Part shown: one piece after another, positions 22,372-31,537 of the stretch | How the letters are laid out: each line of letters starts with the position of its first letter | How positions within the stretch are numbered: the first letter of the stretch is position 1 | NCBI RefSeq assembly: GCF_004348895.1 | Contig: NZ_RRZK01000003.1 | Coordinates: 1-64,000 of the forward strand | Direction of reading: 5' to 3' | Length of the DNA: 64,000 nt | Source: Pseudomonas vancouverensis | GTDB taxonomy: Bacteria > Pseudomonadota > Gammaproteobacteria > Pseudomonadales > Pseudomonadaceae | The notes under the pieces: generated by a model | Database searches by the model: none | Seen by the model: only the letters and a program-made list of their open reading frames with translations | What the model was told of the DNA's origin: nothing | Position numbers and translations under genes: made by a program

Positions 22372-22463
22372 CTGTGGGAGCTGGCTTGCCAGCGATAGCA
22401 ATCTGACAGCCATCAACTATGTTGAATGGTCAGACGCCATCGCGGGCAAGCCCGCTCCCACAA
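22372..22463. repeat. REPIN, variant core
   Basis: CCTGTGGGAGCTGGCTTGCC at 22371 faces GGGCAAGCCCGCTCCCACAA near 22444, around a spacer holding ATCAACTATGTTGAATGGTC. The core differs from the GAGCTTGCTC type (TGGCTTGCCAGC), so a second REP subclass is present. Confidence 0.85.
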
Positions 22464-22597
22464 TGGTTTGTGGGGTTTTCAATGAGGATTTCACTCTGTC
22501 TGACGCCCCGGTTATCACACAGTCAGAAATGGGCATTTTTTTTGCCGGCCATGGCGGGCATACTAGGCCGTCCCTTTCCCTGGTGTCGCCCGCCTCT

Positions 22598-23893
22598 ATG
22601 CTTCGCGTCCTGATAGCCCTCGCTCTGACATGCCTGCTCCAACCGGCCTTTGCCGACGAGCGCGCGGATACCCAACAACAGTTGGAGGCCACGCGTCAGG
22701 ACATTGCCGAGCTGAAGAAGCTGCTGGGCAAGCTGCAGGAAGAGAAATCCGGCGTGCAGAAAGAGCTCAAGGGCACTGAAACCGAGATGGGCAAGCTCGA
22801 AAAGCAGGTCGATGCCCTGCAAAAAGAGCTGAAGAAAAGCGAAGCCGAGTTGCAGCGACTCGATGCCGAGAAAAAAAAACTCCAGAGCGCGCGCACTGAA
22901 CAGCAACGACTGATCGCCATCCAGGCCCGTGCGGCCTATCAGAACGGTCGGCAGGAATACCTCAAGCTGCTGCTCAACCAGCAGAACCCCGAGAAATTCG
23001 CCCGAACCCTCACCTATTACGACTATCTGAGCCAGGCCCGCCTGGAGCAGCTGAAAAACTTCAACGAAACCCTGCGCCAGTTGAGCAATGTCGAAAAAGA
23101 TATCTCCATGCAGCAGGCGCAACTGTTGGTGCAGCAAAGCAGCCTCGACAGCCAGCGCAGCGAACTGGAAAAAGTCCGCCAGGAACGCCAACAAGTCCTC
23201 GCCAAGCTCAATGACGATGTAAAGGCACGCGATCAGAAATTGGCGGCGCGCGAGCAGGATCAGGCAGACCTGTCTAAAGTCCTTAAAACCATTGAAGAAA
23301 CGCTGGCTCGCCAGGCCCGTGAGGCAGAAGAAGCGCGGCAAAAAGCGCTGATCGCCCAGCAGGAAGCCGAAAAAAAGCGTTTACGTGAGGCTCAAGCCCA
23401 GGCAGATGCCGGCGATGACGCCCCACGCAAACCAGTCAGATCGACACCTGGCGCACTGGTTTCCAGCTCCGGCGAGACATTTGGCGGACCTTTTGCCGCA
23501 ACCCGGGGAAAACTTCCATGGCCTGTCGATGGTCGACTGCTGGCACGCTTCGGTGAAACCCGTGGTGATGACTCGCGCACCAAGTGGGACGGCGTGATGA
23601 TCGCCGCGTCCGCCGGCAGCGCAGTGCATGCCGTGCATGGCGGCCGTGTGGTGTTCGCCGACTGGCTGCGCGGTGCAGGGCTGCTGGTGATTCTCGACCA
23701 CGGCAACGGTTATTTGAGTCTTTACGGCCACAACCAGACGCTGCTCAAGTCAGCCGGTGACGTGGTCAAAGCGGGTGAGCTTATCTCCACTGTCGGTAAC
23801 AGTGGCGGCCAGGACACCCCAGCGCTGTATTTTGCAATTCGTCAGCAGGGTCACCCGAGTGATCCGGCGCAATGGTGCCACGCGCAAGGATAG
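22598..23893 (+). CDS. envC: Murein hydrolase activator EnvC
   Basis: A 431-residue periplasmic cell-division factor with a signal peptide (LRVLIALALTCLLQPAFA), a long coiled coil (about residues 25-270, dense in Lys/Glu/Gln), and a C-terminal LytM domain. The LytM zinc ligands are lost: WDGVMI replaces the usual HxGxD, and LYFAIR replaces HxH. That is the hallmark of EnvC as an activator of AmiA/AmiB amidases rather than a peptidase. The start at 22598 begins the signal peptide. A 45-residue upstream extension is not homologous. It lies 34 bp before ctpA. Confidence 0.92.
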   Translation: MLRVLIALALTCLLQPAFADERADTQQQLEATRQDIAELKKLLGKLQEEKSGVQKELKGTETEMGKLEKQVDALQKELKKSEAELQRLDAEKKKLQSARTEQQRLIAIQARAAYQNGRQEYLKLLLNQQNPEKFARTLTYYDYLSQARLEQLKNFNETLRQLSNVEKDISMQQAQLLVQQSSLDSQRSELEKVRQERQQVLAKLNDDVKARDQKLAAREQDQADLSKVLKTIEETLARQAREAEEARQKALIAQQEAEKKRLREAQAQADAGDDAPRKPVRSTPGALVSSSGETFGGPFAATRGKLPWPVDGRLLARFGETRGDDSRTKWDGVMIAASAGSAVHAVHGGRVVFADWLRGAGLLVILDHGNGYLSLYGHNQTLLKSAGDVVKAGELISTVGNSGGQDTPALYFAIRQQGHPSDPAQWCHAQG

Positions 23894-23927
23894 GCGTTGA
23901 GTCACCTACATTAGGAGTTCGTTAGAC

Positions 23928-25247
23928 ATGCTGCATTTGTCCCGCCTTAACTCGCTGGCCCTGACGATCGCACTGGTGATCGGCGCGCCTCTGGCGTTCG
24001 CTGCGCAACCGGTCCCGGCAGTTGCGCCTGCGGGCACAGCTGCGACCACCAAGGCGCCGCTGCCGCTGGACGAGTTGCGCACCTTTGCCGAGGTGATGGA
24101 CCGGATCAAAGCCGCCTATGTCGAGCCGGTGGACGACAAGACCCTGCTGGAGAATGCCATCAAGGGCATGCTCAGCAACCTCGACCCACACTCGGCCTAT
24201 CTCGGCCCTGAAGATTTCGCCGAGCTGCAGGAAAGCACCAGCGGTGAGTTCGGCGGCCTGGGCATCGAAGTCGGCGCCGAAGACGGCTTCATCAAGGTGG
24301 TATCGCCGATCGATGACACCCCGGCCTCCAAGGCCGGCATTCAGGCGGGCGACTTCATCGTCAAGATCAACGGCCAGCCAACCCGCGGCCAGAGCATGAC
24401 CGAAGCCGTGGACAAGATGCGCGGCAAGATCGGCCAGAAAATCACCCTGACCCTGGTGCGTGACGGCGGTACGCCGTTCGACGTGACCCTGGCCCGCGCT
24501 GTGATCCAGGTCAAGAGCGTCAAGGCGCAGCTGCTGGAGTCGGGCTATGGCCTGATCCGCATCACCCAGTTCCAGGTCAAGACCGGCGAAGAGGTCTCCA
24601 AGGCCCTCGCCAAACTGCGCAAGGACAACGGTAAGAAGCTCAACGGCATCATCCTCGACCTGCGCAACAACCCGGGTGGCGTGCTGCAGGCCGCGGTGGA
24701 AGTGGTTGACCATTTCATCACCAAGGGCCTGATCGTCTACACCAAGGGCCGCATTGCCAACTCCGAACTGCGATTCTCCGCTACCGGCAAAGACGAAAGC
24801 GAAGCGGTGCCTATGGTTGTGCTGATCAACGGCGGCAGTGCTTCGGCTTCGGAAATTGTTGCCGGCGCCCTGCAGGACCAGAAACGGGCCGTGCTCATGG
24901 GTACCACCAGTTTCGGCAAGGGCTCGGTGCAAACCGTGCTGCCGCTGAACAATGATCGTGCGTTGAAGATCACCACCGCGCTGTACTACACGCCGAATGG
25001 CCGTTCGATCCAGGCCCAGGGCATCGTCCCGGACATTGAAGTGCGCAAGGCGAAGATCACCAGCGAGCAGGACAACGACTACTTCAAGGAAGCCGACCTG
25101 CAAGGCCACCTCGGCAACGGCAACGGCGGCGCCGACAAACCGACCGGTTCCGGCGGCAAGGCCAAGCCGATGCCGCAGGACGACGATTACCAACTGGCCC
25201 AGGCCCTGAGCCTGCTCAAAGGGCTGAGCATTACGTCCGGCCGTTGA
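23928..25247 (+). CDS. ctpA: Carboxy-terminal processing protease, S41 family
   Basis: A 439-residue periplasmic serine protease. It has a signal peptide (LALTIALVIGAPLAFA), a PDZ domain (about 95-165, GLGIEVGAEDGFIKVVSPI) and an S41 catalytic core. The Ser lies in LINGGSASASEIVAGALQD and the Lys in TTSFGKGSVQT, giving the Ser-Lys dyad. In pseudomonads such proteases trim cell-wall hydrolases with a lipoprotein partner, which fits its place right after envC. It lies 1 bp from the next gene, so envC-ctpA-deacetylase is one operon. Confidence 0.93.
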   Translation: MLHLSRLNSLALTIALVIGAPLAFAAQPVPAVAPAGTAATTKAPLPLDELRTFAEVMDRIKAAYVEPVDDKTLLENAIKGMLSNLDPHSAYLGPEDFAELQESTSGEFGGLGIEVGAEDGFIKVVSPIDDTPASKAGIQAGDFIVKINGQPTRGQSMTEAVDKMRGKIGQKITLTLVRDGGTPFDVTLARAVIQVKSVKAQLLESGYGLIRITQFQVKTGEEVSKALAKLRKDNGKKLNGIILDLRNNPGGVLQAAVEVVDHFITKGLIVYTKGRIANSELRFSATGKDESEAVPMVVLINGGSASASEIVAGALQDQKRAVLMGTTSFGKGSVQTVLPLNNDRALKITTALYYTPNGRSIQAQGIVPDIEVRKAKITSEQDNDYFKEADLQGHLGNGNGGADKPTGSGGKAKPMPQDDDYQLAQALSLLKGLSITSGR

Positions 25248-25248
25248 G

Positions 25249-26025
25249 ATGCGTTTGCGGTTACTGATCGTTCTGCTGTGCTGTCTGGCGGGTGCTGCTC
25301 AAGCAGAGCCCGCCAAAGCAACACCTCAAAAGGCTTACCTGACCCTGATCATCGACGACCTGGGGCAAAACCTGCCCCGGGATCGCCGCGTGCTGGCCCT
25401 GCCCGGCCCGGTCACCACGGCCATCATGCCGGACACCCCCCATGCCACCGAGTTTGCCCGGGAAGCCCATCGCGCCGGCAAGATCGTCATCCTGCACATG
25501 CCCATGGACCCGGCCACCGGGCCCTTCGCCTGGCACCCCGAGCTGCCCATCGAAGAGCTGGAAAAACGCCTCGACGCCGCATTCAAAATGGTCCCTTACA
25601 CCAGCGGCATCAACAACCACATGGGCAGCCGCATGACCGCGCAACCGGGTGCCATGGCCTGGTTGATGGCGAACTTGCAGCAACGGCACAAGTTCTTTGT
25701 CGACAGCCGCACCAGCGCCCAGACCGTAGCTGCGGCAGAGGCGCAGAAGATCGGCCTTGCGCATGTTTCGCGGGACGTGTTTCTGGATGACGAACGCACC
25801 GAGGCAGCGATCTTCACTCAACTGCAAACGGCGATCAGCCTGGCGAAGAAACAGGGTTCCGCCGTGATGATCGGACACCCCTATCCACAGACACTGGCGG
25901 TGCTTGAGCGGGAACTGCCAAAGCTCAAGTCCCAGGGCATCGAGTGGATCGATATCAAGCAGATGATCAGCCTGCGCGGCAATCGCGCCATGGCCGCTCA
26001 CGGGAAAGACGGCATCTACCGATAA
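25249..26025 (+). CDS. Divergent polysaccharide deacetylase family protein (YibQ-like)
   Basis: A 258-residue exported protein with a signal peptide (RLLIVLLCCLAGAAQA) and a NodB-like barrel of the divergent polysaccharide deacetylase family. LTLIIDDLGQN, VILHMPMDP, NNHMGSRMT and FVDSRTS are the conserved blocks, and the Asp and His residues expected for metal binding are present. The substrate is unknown. Its coupling to ctpA and envC suggests a role in the cell envelope or division. Confidence 0.88.
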   Translation: MRLRLLIVLLCCLAGAAQAEPAKATPQKAYLTLIIDDLGQNLPRDRRVLALPGPVTTAIMPDTPHATEFAREAHRAGKIVILHMPMDPATGPFAWHPELPIEELEKRLDAAFKMVPYTSGINNHMGSRMTAQPGAMAWLMANLQQRHKFFVDSRTSAQTVAAAEAQKIGLAHVSRDVFLDDERTEAAIFTQLQTAISLAKKQGSAVMIGHPYPQTLAVLERELPKLKSQGIEWIDIKQMISLRGNRAMAAHGKDGIYR

Positions 26026-26140
26026 ATGCCCTGCCATACCCCATAAATAATTACCGCCCTGCAGCCTGCTCAACGCCAGATAGTTGGAACTCGACCGTTC
26101 GCGACTTCCCCAAGTCGAATTTCAACTATCAGGATTGAGC

Positions 26141-27436
26141 ATGAGCACCGAAGAAAATCAAACGCCCAGCCCCTTGCCAATGGAGCCGATCAAAGTCGAC
26201 AACCTGCTGATCGGCTTTACCTCTGAGTTTCAGCGCATCTGGGACAACAGACGCTCAAGATCGCAGCCCTGTAGCTTCTGGCGCCCGACCCCTACCGCGG
26301 ATCTGCTCCCGGGATTTTTCCCGCTGGGCGACCTTGCTCACCCAGGACTCGACAGCATCGACGGAAAAAGAGTGGTCGCCGTTGTCAGCGATGACCATTC
26401 ACAGAACACAGACGGAGCGAAGGCCAAAGCACTCCGCCCGCCAACCGACTTTGAACTCGTCTGGAGAAGTGCAGGCTCCAGAACCGACGCAGACTGTACG
26501 ATCTGGCGGCCAATCCCACCCGATGGTTACGTTGCGCTTGGGCTGGTCTGCGCTGATCGTGACAAGCCTTCGCTCAATACGGTGCGTTGCGTACGGGCCG
26601 ATCTGGTGATCGGCGCATTCGTCGGCAAATTGATCTGGAACGACAAGGACAGCGGTGCCAAACAGGACTTCAGTGCCTGGAGCGTCCAGCCGCCGGCGGC
26701 TGCGGCGGGAGAAGTCTACTTTGCTCCCGGCAGCTTTATCGGTGTCGAAGGGCATGCGCGGCCTGCGACAAACCTCCCTGCCTATTCATTGCGAATGCAG
26801 ATACCGGTTCAGGTCAATCCCCCACCGAAAGCGCCGACACTATCCGGGCAAAAGCAGCCCTTGCCGGTCGAAGCAGTCAGGGTCACTCAAATTGCGAGAC
26901 TGCCCTGGTTCACGATCACCGACCCTGATCTGCCCGCACTTGAACAAACACGCACTTCACCGTTCTATCGAATGGAGAGAACCGATAAGTACATACTCGT
27001 TGGCTATAGCCATAACACAGGGACCGAGGCGCAGACCGTCAAATGGAAAGTACCTCGACTGCAGAGCTCCGAAAAGCTGCAGGCATTCGCCCACGCCAGC
27101 TCTGTTGAATTCGCAGGCCAATGGCCAATGAAACCAGACAGCGGTCCGATCACCTTTTCGGCCCGACTGAGCCACGACTTTGCTCACACCGAAAGTACAT
27201 CCAGCAACTGGTTCGACTCGGCGGAAACGGAATTCCTCGCTCTCGTTGCAAAAAACAAAGCCATGGCGGCTTATCTAATGCAAAGCGATTACAAACTGCT
27301 TCGCGAAAACGGCACTGAAGTAACGACCGGGGTCAGCTTCACCGAGGTAAGCAGCCTGTATTTGACTGAATTTACAACCGAAGAAGAACCTGACCCACTG
27401 TCAGACCCGCCAACAGTTAGAGATACCGCGCCATGA
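26141..27436 (+). CDS. Vps62-related (DUF946) protein
   Basis: A 431-residue protein without signal peptide or membrane helix. Blocks such as FWRPTPTADLLPGFFPLGDLAHP and CTIWRPIPPDGYVALGLV are those of the Vps62/DUF946 family, best known in fungi and plants and patchy in bacteria. Function unknown. The C-terminal third (after about 270) is less conserved and Ser/Thr-rich. The start MSTEENQTP at 26141 directly follows an in-frame longer form beginning at 26084. Its 3' end overlaps the convergent solute-binding protein gene by 20 bp. This is an accessory gene in an otherwise conserved neighbourhood. Confidence 0.75.
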   Translation: MSTEENQTPSPLPMEPIKVDNLLIGFTSEFQRIWDNRRSRSQPCSFWRPTPTADLLPGFFPLGDLAHPGLDSIDGKRVVAVVSDDHSQNTDGAKAKALRPPTDFELVWRSAGSRTDADCTIWRPIPPDGYVALGLVCADRDKPSLNTVRCVRADLVIGAFVGKLIWNDKDSGAKQDFSAWSVQPPAAAAGEVYFAPGSFIGVEGHARPATNLPAYSLRMQIPVQVNPPPKAPTLSGQKQPLPVEAVRVTQIARLPWFTITDPDLPALEQTRTSPFYRMERTDKYILVGYSHNTGTEAQTVKWKVPRLQSSEKLQAFAHASSVEFAGQWPMKPDSGPITFSARLSHDFAHTESTSSNWFDSAETEFLALVAKNKAMAAYLMQSDYKLLRENGTEVTTGVSFTEVSSLYLTEFTTEEEPDPLSDPPTVRDTAP

Positions 27437-28172
27437 TCTCGTCCACCCGACCATCCTTGCGCATCTGATCCAGTGCGGCCTGAAGCTTGGCCACCATCTC
27501 GTCCGGCACGTCCTTGTTCAGCGCCAGATAGAGTTCAGCACTGTTGAAGCGCAGCACCGTCTTCAGCCCGGTCACACCATCCTGTCGCGCCAGGTAACGG
27601 CCGGCAGGATCTCCGGTGGCCCACAGGTCGATCTGGCCATTAACCAGCTTTTTCGCGTTGTCCTGATCACGCAGCACAACAATCGGGTTCAGGCCCTGCT
27701 TGGCCAGGGTTTCGGCAATCGCGTCACCCTTGTAGGCGCCAATCTTGTACTTGCGCGCATCATCCAGGTTTTCGAGGGTGATCTTGCTGTCAGCCTTGGC
27801 CAGCATGATCCAGTCGTCCGGGCCGATGGGGCCGACCCATTTGAACAGTTTCTCGCGATCGGGCAGCCGCGCCATGACGAACACGCCGTAGCCGGGTTTT
27901 TCCAGGGTGAGTTTGTAGATTCGCTCCCAAGGGAAGCGCAGCGTCAGGCTATAGGTGATCTCGGCACGCTTGAACATCTCGCGGACGATGTCCGTGGCGA
28001 TGCCATTGATATTCTCGTCCTGAGCGAAGTTCTTGCCGTTTTTCGCCATGTTATAGGGCGGGAAGTTTTCCGTCAGCAACACCATGTCGGTATCGGGGCT
28101 GTCGGCGGCGTGTGCTCCGTTGATCAATAACAGGGAGGCACTGGCGAGCACGAGAAGAAAACGTTTAAACAT
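27417..28172 (-). CDS. Family 3 extracellular solute-binding protein (orphan)
   Basis: A 251-residue periplasmic protein with a signal peptide ([21 protein letters not shown]) and an SBP_bac_3 fold ([45 protein letters not shown]). No permease or ATPase adjoins it, so it may share a transporter or act as a sensor or scavenger. It lies 78 bp downstream of hisF on the same strand and may be transcribed with the histidine genes. The ligand is unknown, probably a polar amino acid or related compound. Confidence 0.85.
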   Translation of the reverse strand: MFKRFLLVLASASLLLINGAHAADSPDTDMVLLTENFPPYNMAKNGKNFAQDENINGIATDIVREMFKRAEITYSLTLRFPWERIYKLTLEKPGYGVFVMARLPDREKLFKWVGPIGPDDWIMLAKADSKITLENLDDARKYKIGAYKGDAIAETLAKQGLNPIVVLRDQDNAKKLVNGQIDLWATGDPAGRYLARQDGVTGLKTVLRFNSAELYLALNKDVPDEMVAKLQAALDQMRKDGRVDEIMARYL

Positions 28173-28250
28173 GACTGGCTACCGAAATCCATGGCGTACC
28201 CAAGAGTGCCTTGGGCACGCCATGATGTCCACTGGCCTGCATTGGTTTGT

Positions 28251-29021
28251 TCAGCGCATCACAATTCCGCGGTGTGCCATAAACGCCTTGGCTTCCTGCA
28301 CCGAGTATTCGCCAAAGTGGAAAATACTCGCCGCCAGTACCGCACTGGCATGGCCTTCGAGGATGCCGTCGGCCAGGTGCTGCAGGTTGCCGACACCGCC
28401 GGAAGCAATCACCGGAATCCCCAATGCATCGCTGATAGCGCGGGTAACGCCCAGGTCGAAGCCGTTTTTCATGCCGTCCTGGTCCATGCTGGTCAGCAGG
28501 ATTTCACCGGCACCCAGGCCTTCCATTTTTTTCGCCCACTCGACCGCGTCGAGGCCGGTCGGCTTGCGGCCGCCGTGGGTGAAGATTTCCCAGCGCGGGG
28601 TTTCGCCCGGGCCGGACACCTTCTTCGCATCGATGGCTACGACTATGCATTGCGAGCCGAAATGCTGCGCCGCCTCACCAACGAATTCCGGATTGAACAC
28701 CGCCGCGGTGTTGATCGAGACCTTGTCCGCGCCAGCGTTGAGCAGATTGCGGATGTCCTGCACGGTGCGCACGCCACCGCCGACGGTCAGCGGGATGAAC
28801 ACCTGGCTGGCCATGCGCTCGACGGTGTGCAGCGTAGTGTCACGGCCATCGACGCTGGCGGTGATGTCGAGAAAGGTAATCTCGTCCGCGCCCTGCTCGT
28901 CGTAGCGACGGGCGATTTCCACCGGGTCACCGGCGTCACGGATGTTTTCGAACTTCACACCCTTGACCACCCGGCCGTTGTCCACGTCCAGGCAAGGGAT
29001 GATGCGTTTGGCCAGCGCCAT
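28251..29021 (-). CDS. hisF: Imidazole glycerol phosphate synthase subunit HisF
   Basis: A 256-residue TIM barrel cyclase, which with HisH turns PRFAR plus glutamine-derived ammonia into imidazole glycerol phosphate and AICAR. The start [19 protein letters not shown] holds the catalytic Asp11. LTVGGGVRT and [13 protein letters not shown] are the phosphate-binding loops. It lies 9 bp downstream of hisA. Confidence 0.97.
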   Translation of the reverse strand: MALAKRIIPCLDVDNGRVVKGVKFENIRDAGDPVEIARRYDEQGADEITFLDITASVDGRDTTLHTVERMASQVFIPLTVGGGVRTVQDIRNLLNAGADKVSINTAAVFNPEFVGEAAQHFGSQCIVVAIDAKKVSGPGETPRWEIFTHGGRKPTGLDAVEWAKKMEGLGAGEILLTSMDQDGMKNGFDLGVTRAISDALGIPVIASGGVGNLQHLADGILEGHASAVLAASIFHFGEYSVQEAKAFMAHRGIVMR

Positions 29022-29030
29022 GGTCAGTCC

Positions 29031-29768
29031 TCAGCCTTTGTACGAATCGCAGAAAGCTTGCGCTTCGGCGACGTCGAGGGTGCCTTCGTAGATCGCCCGG
29101 CCAGTGATTGCACCGATGATGCCTGGCGCCTTGGCGTCGAGCAGGGTCTTGATGTCACCGAGGTTGTGGATACCGCCGGAAGCGATCACCGGGATCTTGG
29201 TCGCAGCAGCCAGGGCAGCGGTGAAGGGTACGTTGCAGCCCTGCATCATGCCGTCTTTGGCGATGTCGGTATACACGATCGAGGACACGCCATCGGCTTC
29301 AAACTGCTTGGCCAGATCGATGACCTGCACAGTGCTGATTTCAGCCCAGCCATCGGTGGCGACAAAACCGTCCTTGGCGTCCAGGCCAACGATGATTTTG
29401 CCCGGGAACGCACGACAGGCTTCGGCGACGAATGCCGGATCCTTCACCGCCTTGGTGCCGATGATCACGTAGCTCACGCCGGCCTTGACGTAGTGCTCGA
29501 TGGTTTCCAGCGAACGGATGCCGCCACCGATCTGGATCGGCAGGTTCGGGTAGCGTTTGGCGATGGCGGTGACGACTTCGCCATTGACCGGCTGGCCTTC
29601 GAAGGCGCCGTTCAGATCGACCAGATGCAGACGACGGCAACCGCCCTCCACCCACTTGGCAGCCATGCTCACCGGGTCATCGGAGAACACTGTGGAATCT
29701 TCCATGCGGCCCTGACGCAGGCGAACACAGGCGCCGTCTTTAAGATCGATAGCGGGGATAATCAGCAT
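29031..29768 (-). CDS. hisA: ProFAR isomerase HisA
   Basis: A 245-residue TIM barrel that isomerises the aminoaldose ProFAR to the ketose PRFAR, the step before HisF/HisH. It has [16 protein letters not shown] with the catalytic Asp, the loop [16 protein letters not shown], and [13 protein letters not shown]. The start at 29768 matches family N-termini, while the upstream ATG at 29783 adds five residues. It lies 42 bp after the DUF2164 gene. Confidence 0.96.
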   Translation of the reverse strand: MLIIPAIDLKDGACVRLRQGRMEDSTVFSDDPVSMAAKWVEGGCRRLHLVDLNGAFEGQPVNGEVVTAIAKRYPNLPIQIGGGIRSLETIEHYVKAGVSYVIIGTKAVKDPAFVAEACRAFPGKIIVGLDAKDGFVATDGWAEISTVQVIDLAKQFEADGVSSIVYTDIAKDGMMQGCNVPFTAALAAATKIPVIASGGIHNLGDIKTLLDAKAPGIIGAITGRAIYEGTLDVAEAQAFCDSYKG

Positions 29769-29810
29769 CTGGCAAACCTTCAAATTTGAATGTTCAGCTT
29801 GGCTCGGAAA

Positions 29811-30068
29811 TCAGTTTTTCTCGAGCGCCCACAGGTCGCTTTCGATGCTTTCGAACCTCTCTTTGAGGTGCGCCTGCACATCGAAAATCGCCCTGTTGTA
29901 ATAGTGCGGAGCAATTTCACGGGTAAACAGCTCAAGAATCTCAGCCGCCTCGAACGAGCCGAGGTCGAGTTCGAAGCGGTCTTCCATGAAACGCTTGATC
30001 TTGCGATTGGCCTCGCTCTCCTGCTCGGGAGTGAGGGTCAGGATCGGCGGCTTCTTCTTGATTGCCAT
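29811..30068 (-). CDS. DUF2164 family protein
   Basis: An 85-residue soluble, charged protein (AIKKKPPILTLTPEQESEAN at the N-terminus, then IKRFMEDRFELDLGSFEAAE) matching DUF2164, whose function is unknown. It starts directly after the hisH stop and lies before hisA, so it is embedded in the histidine operon. The placement hints at a link to histidine synthesis or simply hitch-hiking. No catalytic motif is visible. Confidence 0.85.
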   Translation of the reverse strand: MAIKKKPPILTLTPEQESEANRKIKRFMEDRFELDLGSFEAAEILELFTREIAPHYYNRAIFDVQAHLKERFESIESDLWALEKN

Positions 30069-30707
30069 TTACCAGCGACCGTCCCACGCAGCGAAGTTCT
30101 GCAGCAACTGCAGGCCATGGGTATGGCTCTTTTCGGGGTGGAACTGCACGGCGAAACGCGAACCTTCGGCCAGCGCCGCGGCGAAATCGACACCGTAGTG
30201 ACCGCCGCCGACCACCTGCCGCGCGTTGGCAGCGGCGATGTAGTAGCTGTGCACGAAGTAGAAACGCGCCATGTCCGGAATGTCATGCCACAGCGGGTGG
30301 CTGACTTTCTGCTTTACCTGGTTCCAGCCCATGTGCGGGACTTTCAGGTGCTCGCCGTCTTCAACCAGATCCTTGCCGAAGAACTTCACTTCGCCAGGAA
30401 ACAGGCCGATGCAATCGACACCGTCGTTTTCTTCGCTATGGTCGAGCAAGGCTTGCATGCCCACGCAGATGCCCAGGAACGGACGGTCCTGGCTGACCTC
30501 ACGAACCAGCGAATCAAACCCGAGGCGACGGATCTCCGCCATGCAATCGCGAATCGCGCCAACACCGGGGAATACCACCCGGTCGGCTTCGCGAATCACG
30601 TTGGCATCACTGGTGATCAGCACCTTGCCGGCACCCACGTGTTCGAGGGCCTTGGCCACCGAATGCAGGTTGCCCATGCCGTAATCGATAACCGCGACTG
30701 TCTGCAT
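30069..30707 (-). CDS. hisH: Imidazole glycerol phosphate synthase glutaminase subunit HisH
   Basis: A 212-residue class I glutamine amidotransferase supplying ammonia to HisF. It has [12 protein letters not shown] at the start, the nucleophile Cys in [13 protein letters not shown] (about 82), and the His-Glu pair in [10 protein letters not shown]. Its ATG overlaps the hisB stop by one base (TAATG). Confidence 0.97.
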   Translation of the reverse strand: MQTVAVIDYGMGNLHSVAKALEHVGAGKVLITSDANVIREADRVVFPGVGAIRDCMAEIRRLGFDSLVREVSQDRPFLGICVGMQALLDHSEENDGVDCIGLFPGEVKFFGKDLVEDGEHLKVPHMGWNQVKQKVSHPLWHDIPDMARFYFVHSYYIAAANARQVVGGGHYGVDFAAALAEGSRFAVQFHPEKSHTHGLQLLQNFAAWDGRW

Positions 30708-31300
30708 TACAGAACGCCCTTGGTCGATGGCATTTGCCCGGCCATGCGCTCATCGAGCTCCACGGCCATGCGCAGGGCGCGGCCGAAAGCCTTGAACACG
30801 GTTTCGATCTGGTGGTGGGTGTTGGTGCCACGCAGGTTGTCGATGTGCAGGCTGACCAGGGCATGGTTGACGAAGCCCTGGAAAAACTCCTGGAACAGAT
30901 CCACGTCGAAGCCGCCCACGGTAGCGCGGGTGTACGGCACGTGCATTTGTAGGCCTGGGCGGCCGGAGAAGTCGATCACCACGCGCGACAGCGCTTCATC
31001 GAGCGGTACGTAGGCGTGGCCGTAGCGACGGATGCCTTTCTTGTCGCCGATGGCTTTGGCAAAAGCCTGGCCGAGGGTGATACCGACGTCTTCCACGGTG
31101 TGGTGGTCGTCGATATGCAGATCGCCCTTGCATTGGATATCCAGGTCGATCAACCCGTGACGGGCGATCTGGTCCAGCATGTGCTCAAGAAAAGGAACAC
31201 CGATATCGAATCGGGCCTTTCCGGTGCCATCGAGGTTGATCGAGGCTTTGATCTGGGTTTCCAGAGTGTCGCGCTCGACAGACGCCTTACGTTCGGCCAT
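30707..31300 (-). CDS. hisB: Imidazoleglycerol-phosphate dehydratase HisB
   Basis: A 197-residue Mn-dependent monofunctional dehydratase, the usual length, without the phosphatase domain of enterics. It has metal-ligand motifs [24 protein letters not shown] and the C-terminal [15 protein letters not shown]. The start is the ATG at 31300, with an in-frame GTG one codon upstream. First gene of hisB-hisH-DUF2164-hisA-hisF. Confidence 0.96.
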   Translation of the reverse strand: MAERKASVERDTLETQIKASINLDGTGKARFDIGVPFLEHMLDQIARHGLIDLDIQCKGDLHIDDHHTVEDVGITLGQAFAKAIGDKKGIRRYGHAYVPLDEALSRVVIDFSGRPGLQMHVPYTRATVGGFDVDLFQEFFQGFVNHALVSLHIDNLRGTNTHHQIETVFKAFGRALRMAVELDERMAGQMPSTKGVL

Positions 31301-31475
31301 CACCAGCTCCGCAAAATCATTGGGCGAAAAAGGCAGCCATTATAGGCGTGCGGGCGCCAAACAGAAACACGGAAGGTGGTATCGCTGACGGAATGAGGCC
31401 CATGAGCTCGGGGATAGACATGTCCATACAAGCCATGAATCGCAGCTTGCGGATAACTGAAGAGGACACAAAACC

Positions 31476-31501
31476 CTGTGGGAGCGAGCTAGCTCCCACA
31501 G
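31476..31501. repeat. Compact REP palindrome
   Basis: CTGTGGGAGC-GAGCTA-GCTCCCACAG, with 10-bp perfect arms. It looks like a REP pair collapsed to a single palindrome, between hisB and the MFS transporter gene. Confidence 0.75.
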
Positions 31502-31537
31502 GTTTAGCGTTGGCCTGAAGAACTTCAGGCCTGCACC

